A stretch of DNA of 35,554 nt from Candidatus Nomurabacteria bacterium GW2011_GWA2_40_9. GTDB taxonomy: Bacteria; Patescibacteriota; Minisyncoccia; Phycocordibacterales; UBA9973. Both the position numbers and the translations under genes were made by a program. The notes beneath the pieces are model-generated. The model worked only from the letters and a program-made list of their open reading frames with translations. It was not told the origin of the DNA and ran no database searches. Below are positions 33,826 through 35,554 of this stretch, in pieces; position 1 is the stretch's first letter, and each line of letters starts with the position of its first letter. The stretch covers positions 1 to 35,554 of the forward strand of contig LBZW01000002.1 of the NCBI GenBank assembly GCA_000993955.1, read 5' to 3'.

Positions 33826-35554
33826 TTATGGAATTACTTCTTCACTCAAATTTTCCACAGGTAACACTACTTCTTCTATTACTGGTGCAGTAACAGATGT
33901 CGGTAGTTCTACTATTTCTTCCACTGAAATATTTGTTGTTGGTATTTCTTCTCCTGTAACTTCTATGATCTCAATTTCTGGTTCAGTAGGATCACCACCC
34001 CCTGCCCCCTCCTCCACAAGGAGGGGAATAATTTCGATTTCTGATGTTGGAGTTTCTACTGGTTCTGATTTTGTTATTGGCTCCAAAGTATTTTCTGGTG
34101 GTATTATGACAACACATTCACCAGCAATTGTTTTTGTTGCTCCATTGGCAACAGAGAGACAGTACGGCTCGCCTGTGACTTCATCATACAAAGTGACACC
34201 TGTTCTTTTATCTCTACTACCTATCTTCAAAGTATCCACCACTAATCCTTTCATAAACACCACTCCATTTTCTACTTTTTTTACTACATCGCTAAAGAAC
34301 CCTGCTGCTACAGTGCCGAAATTGCCGACGCCTGTGGCACTTTCCCCCTCCATGCCTCCCTCCAGAGCCACTAACCTTTCTTCTATACCTTCAAGTTTTA
34401 AATCAAGCCCATCTATTTTTTTATTTGTAGCTTGTATTCCTAAAACCATATAACCTAGAGTATTAACTGGATTCACTATTGTTCCGTTAAAATGCATTGC
34501 CCACTGTGCTTCGTCTGCCATCACACCTACATATTCTGTAGTGCTATCTCCAGTTCCCATTTTTGGTTTGTAATGGAAGCGATAGATTTTGGTTCCTAGA
34601 ATTTGATCCAAGGCTACATTTGCATCGGTGACCTCTCCAGAAATATCTTTCATACTGCGCAAAGACCCAGCCGCCGCCCAAGAAGTGATACCCGCTCCAT
34701 CCGTCTGAAGTTGTTGTCCAGCGTCACCATCAACATCGGGAAGAGTGAGAGTCCAACTTCCAGCCGCGGCAGCGGGCTGTAATTGCACATACCCTGACGT
34801 GTTTCCTTCGAGACGAAGTGTGCCCAATGTGGTGCCGGCAAGACCAATGTCTAATTTTGCTCCAGGACTCGTCGTCCCGATGCCGACGTTGCCGTTTTTT
34901 AGTGTCACCGTATCGACCAATGTATCGCCAGTTGTCATTGACTGCAAAGTTAAACGAGCCCCAGTAAAACTTGCATCATTAAAAGCCGTATAAATTCTTC
35001 CAGCACGATTAAAGCTATCTGTTCCATAAGGAGCGTAGAAAGTAAATCCCGTTTCTTCACCTTGGTCCCCGACCCCTTGAAGTCGAAGAATCGAATTGCC
35101 AGTTCCTGTGTCCGCCTGATAAATATGCAATTTGCTATTTGGACTCGTCGTCCCGATGCCGACATTGCCTGTGCTTAAAATTCTCATTCGTTCCAAATAT
35201 CCATCTGCTGCTCTGGTTCCAAACGCTATATCCGCATAATGGCTTGTTCTATTAGTTAAAACAGCAGCTATTGTAGCTGAAGCACCGCTTCCACTGGCTG
35301 TATTATCTCCAAAATTTATACCCGCAAGATTACCAGTAGTAGCACTTGTGTTATTTATAGATAGTCCGACTGCATTTGTAATAGTTGTTCCAGCGGAAAC
35401 CCCATCGAACGCTCCAGCATCACCTGTACTTACAACATGTAATGTTCTACTCGGCCCCGTCGTCCCGATGCCGACGTTGCCGTCATTTAATATCGTGACC
35501 TTTTCTGTTGGAGCGTTGTCAGCTGTGCCAGTACTTCCTGCTGTTGCTGTGTAG
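33826..35554 (-). CDS. S74/tail-fibre-like surface protein, 5' truncated by window edge
   Basis: Frame stays open to the window end; GNVGIGTT(S/G)P repeats, S74 chaperone-like MKDISGEVTDANVALDQILGTKIYRFHYKP...YVGVMADEAQ, acidic Pro-rich C-terminus. Confidence 0.85.
   Translation of the reverse strand, partial: YTATAGSTGTADNAPTEKVTILNDGNVGIGTTGPSRTLHVVSTGDAGAFDGVSAGTTITNAVGLSINNTSATTGNLAGINFGDNTASGSGASATIAAVLTNRTSHYADIAFGTRAADGYLERMRILSTGNVGIGTTSPNSKLHIYQADTGTGNSILRLQGVGDQGEETGFTFYAPYGTDSFNRAGRIYTAFNDASFTGARLTLQSMTTGDTLVDTVTLKNGNVGIGTTSPGAKLDIGLAGTTLGTLRLEGNTSGYVQLQPAAAAGSWTLTLPDVDGDAGQQLQTDGAGITSWAAAGSLRSMKDISGEVTDANVALDQILGTKIYRFHYKPKMGTGDSTTEYVGVMADEAQWAMHFNGTIVNPVNTLGYMVLGIQATNKKIDGLDLKLEGIEERLVALEGGMEGESATGVGNFGTVAAGFFSDVVKKVENGVVFMKGLVVDTLKIGSRDKRTGVTLYDEVTGEPYCLSVANGATKTIAGECVVIIPPENTLEPITKSEPVETPTSEIEIIPLLVEEGAGGGDPTEPEIEIIEVTGEEIPTTNISVEEIVELPTSVTAPVIEEVVLPVENLSEEVIP
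34006..34026. repeat. GC-rich palindromic element in frame in surface-protein C-terminus
   Basis: CCCCTCCT-CCACA-AGGAGGGG; encodes PLLVEEGAGGG. Confidence 0.75.
34312..34341. repeat. AGTGCC...GGCACT palindromic element in frame in surface protein
   Basis: AGTGCCGAAATTGCCGACGCCTGTGGCACT; encodes SATGVGNFGT; related to 31699-31729. Confidence 0.7.
34865..35482 (-). repeat. Three DNA-level copies of the GNVGIGTT(S/G)P repeat (34865-34894, 35141-35169, 35453-35482)
   Basis: CGTCGTCCCGATGCCGACGTTGCC shared almost identically; more GC-rich than surroundings. Confidence 0.85.

Noticed and set aside
33965-34453. 162-aa plus-strand ORF opposite the surface protein
   Set aside because: Low-complexity shadow ORF antisense to a clearly coding S74-like protein.
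31253-35554. Possible diversity-generating retroelement (Avd-like four-helix protein near a fibre-like protein)
   Set aside because: No reverse transcriptase and no TR/VR repeat pair seen in the window.
33826-35554. Prophage remnant
   Set aside because: S74/tail-fibre-like domain stands alone; no capsid, portal, terminase or integrase genes present.
1-35554. CRISPR array
   Set aside because: No regularly spaced direct repeats with unique spacers; the Cas4-like domain belongs to a fusion protein outside any array.
1-35554. UGA recoding (as in Gracilibacteria/Absconditabacteria)
   Set aside because: UGA acts as a normal stop, e.g. lepA ends CTG TGA with a full-length product, and other ORFs need no UGA read-through.

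Overview
Reading from sequence alone, this looks like an AT-rich bacterial chromosome segment of Patescibacteria/CPR (Parcubacteria-like) type; that placement is inferred from gene style and not tested. Housekeeping genes: GlmU-like nucleotidyltransferase (partial), folD, rodA, tsaD, valS, hsp20, ftsB-like, lepA, ABC exporter, murJ, O-antigen ligase/TPR protein, leuS, ychF, and four tRNAs (Val-GAC, Phe-GAA, Arg-CCU, Gly-CCC). Two accessory/defence islands: (i) 10510-16669, a type III R-M locus (mod, HEPN-like gene, res) followed by an XRE-Panacea antitoxin and a putative toxin; (ii) 29746-33628, AbiEi/AbiEii, a four-helix-bundle protein, a zinc-ribbon/HTH + PD-(D/E)XK nuclease fusion and a NYN/LabA-like nuclease. 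The 3' end of the window is a partial S74/tail-fibre-like surface protein. The most unusual theme is the density of palindromic elements, many in frame inside essential genes: a REP-like palindrome around and inside a RAYT transposase gene; a two-copy element with a ~50-nt conserved core flanked by long complementary arms whose sequence differs at each locus; three consecutive palindromes in lepA; a long inverted repeat in leuS; and several GC-rich palindrome families in tsaD, lepA, folD, leuS, a PAP2 gene and the surface protein. LeuS also appears to lack its CP1 editing domain, and YchF its coiled-coil domain.
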